Origin: Armatimonadota bacterium
GTDB lineage: Bacteria; Armatimonadota; Fimbriimonadia; Fimbriimonadales; Fimbriimonadaceae
Assembly (NCBI GenBank): GCA_027451905.1
Contig: DAIDHV010000001.1
Coordinates: 224,667 to 288,666, forward strand
Length of the DNA stretch: 64,000 nt
Direction: 5' to 3'
Part shown: positions 63,752-64,000 of the stretch, piece after piece
Numbering within the stretch: position 1 is the stretch's first letter
Layout: every line of letters starts with the position of its first letter
Translations under genes and position numbers: made by a program
Notes under the pieces: generated by a model
The model's database searches: none
What the model was told of the DNA's origin: nothing
The model's input: only the letters and a program-made list of their open reading frames with translations

Positions 63752-64000
63752 ATGCTATCGATGGGCGGTTGGTGGAAAAGAATCGAGGTGGAACGGTGAC
63801 TGAATACGTCCCTGACACCTTGGGTTCGGTGGTGAAGACTACCAATTCCTCGGGTGGCATCACTTCAACCATGACCTATTGGCCGTATGGTGAAATAAAT
63901 ACGTCTTCCGGATCTAACCCCAGCCCATGGAACTTCGTCGGCACCTACGGTTACTATTTAGATTCAGGTCAGCTAGGCTCGCCTCGTTACTACATCCGAG
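63751..64000 (+). CDS. orphan RHS core fragment, continuing beyond the window
   Basis: Directly after the small membrane gene a frame encodes a second copy of the RHS core: GRLVEKNRGGTVTEYVPDTL, then SNPSPWNFVGTYGYYLD and RYYIR at the window edge. It corresponds to residues about 606-693 of the full RHS protein (NGQLAEENRGGTVTEYVPDTL) but differs at many positions, so it is not a recent exact duplication. No ATG start lies near its beginning. Such displaced core-plus-tip units are typical of RHS loci, serving as stores of alternative tips. Confidence 0.7.

Overview
The window reads as a chromosomal stretch of a free-living, aerobic, diderm heterotroph with roughly even base composition. Outer-membrane features are a Wza-type exporter, an MCE/MlaD protein and dTDP-sugar genes. 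A VPEP C-terminal sorting signal, ClpC, cytochrome c maturation genes, a fused 2-oxoacid dehydrogenase E1 and frequent TTG/GTG starts also appear. This combination would suit a deep-branching phylum such as Armatimonadota, but that placement is inference. No rRNA, tRNA, CRISPR array or transposase was recognised.

Layout. 1-5.5 kb: an unrecognised 427-aa protein, then a Wzz-like co-polymerase with a dead kinase domain, a Wza-type exporter and a small membrane protein. 5.6-7.5 kb: fused E1 alpha/beta. 7.6-17.9 kb: a VPEP-sorted serine protease broken by an in-frame stop; a minus-strand run eno-rfbB-rfbA-rfbC-terC; sdhC-gmhB; zinc-free L32 and L33; a GH39-like glycosidase; and a decayed secreted-protein gene whose 5' end carries nine copies of a heptamer. 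18-20 kb: a second Wzz/BY-kinase-like protein with an altered P-loop. 20.3-25.2 kb: an imuB-dnaE2 mutagenesis cassette with an operator-like dyad over its start. 25.3-27.1 kb: a membrane protein with an M48-like domain lacking HExxH. 27.5-30.7 kb: clpC and a separate Clp-N protein. 31-33 kb: an MCE protein and rplI. 33-38.5 kb: holA and a transglutaminase/DUF58/MoxR operon. 38.7-42.1 kb: ROK kinase, a 59-aa gene, the E2 acyltransferase and a CDF transporter. 42.2-52.8 kb: a zinc-ribbon protein, dnaB-purD, an exported GH38 mannosidase, an FAD oxidoreductase and dapB set among three related proteins. 52.9-60.6 kb: lepA, ccmABCD, a methyltransferase, an S41 peptidase, rplA and an exported msrB. 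60.6-64 kb: an RHS locus.

How the genes work together. Wza, two Wzz-like proteins and RfbA/B/C point to a deoxyhexose-containing exopolysaccharide; the last rhamnose enzyme (RmlD), polymerase and glycosyltransferases are not in the window. E1 and E2 belong to one oxidative decarboxylase complex although 32 kb apart; E3 is absent. CcmABC plus a small CcmD-like protein make the heme-export module.

The most interesting region is the right end. A 5'-truncated RHS/YD-repeat protein ends in a conserved core followed by a 149-residue, 15-cysteine tip. Its stop codon overlaps (TGATG) the start of a small multi-span membrane protein that could be its immunity partner. A second, diverged copy of the RHS core begins directly after that and runs off the window. 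This is the architecture of a tip-swapping polymorphic toxin locus with unfamiliar tip and partner. Several small genes (rpmG, the 59-aa linker gene, the ccmD-like gene) are also easily missed.
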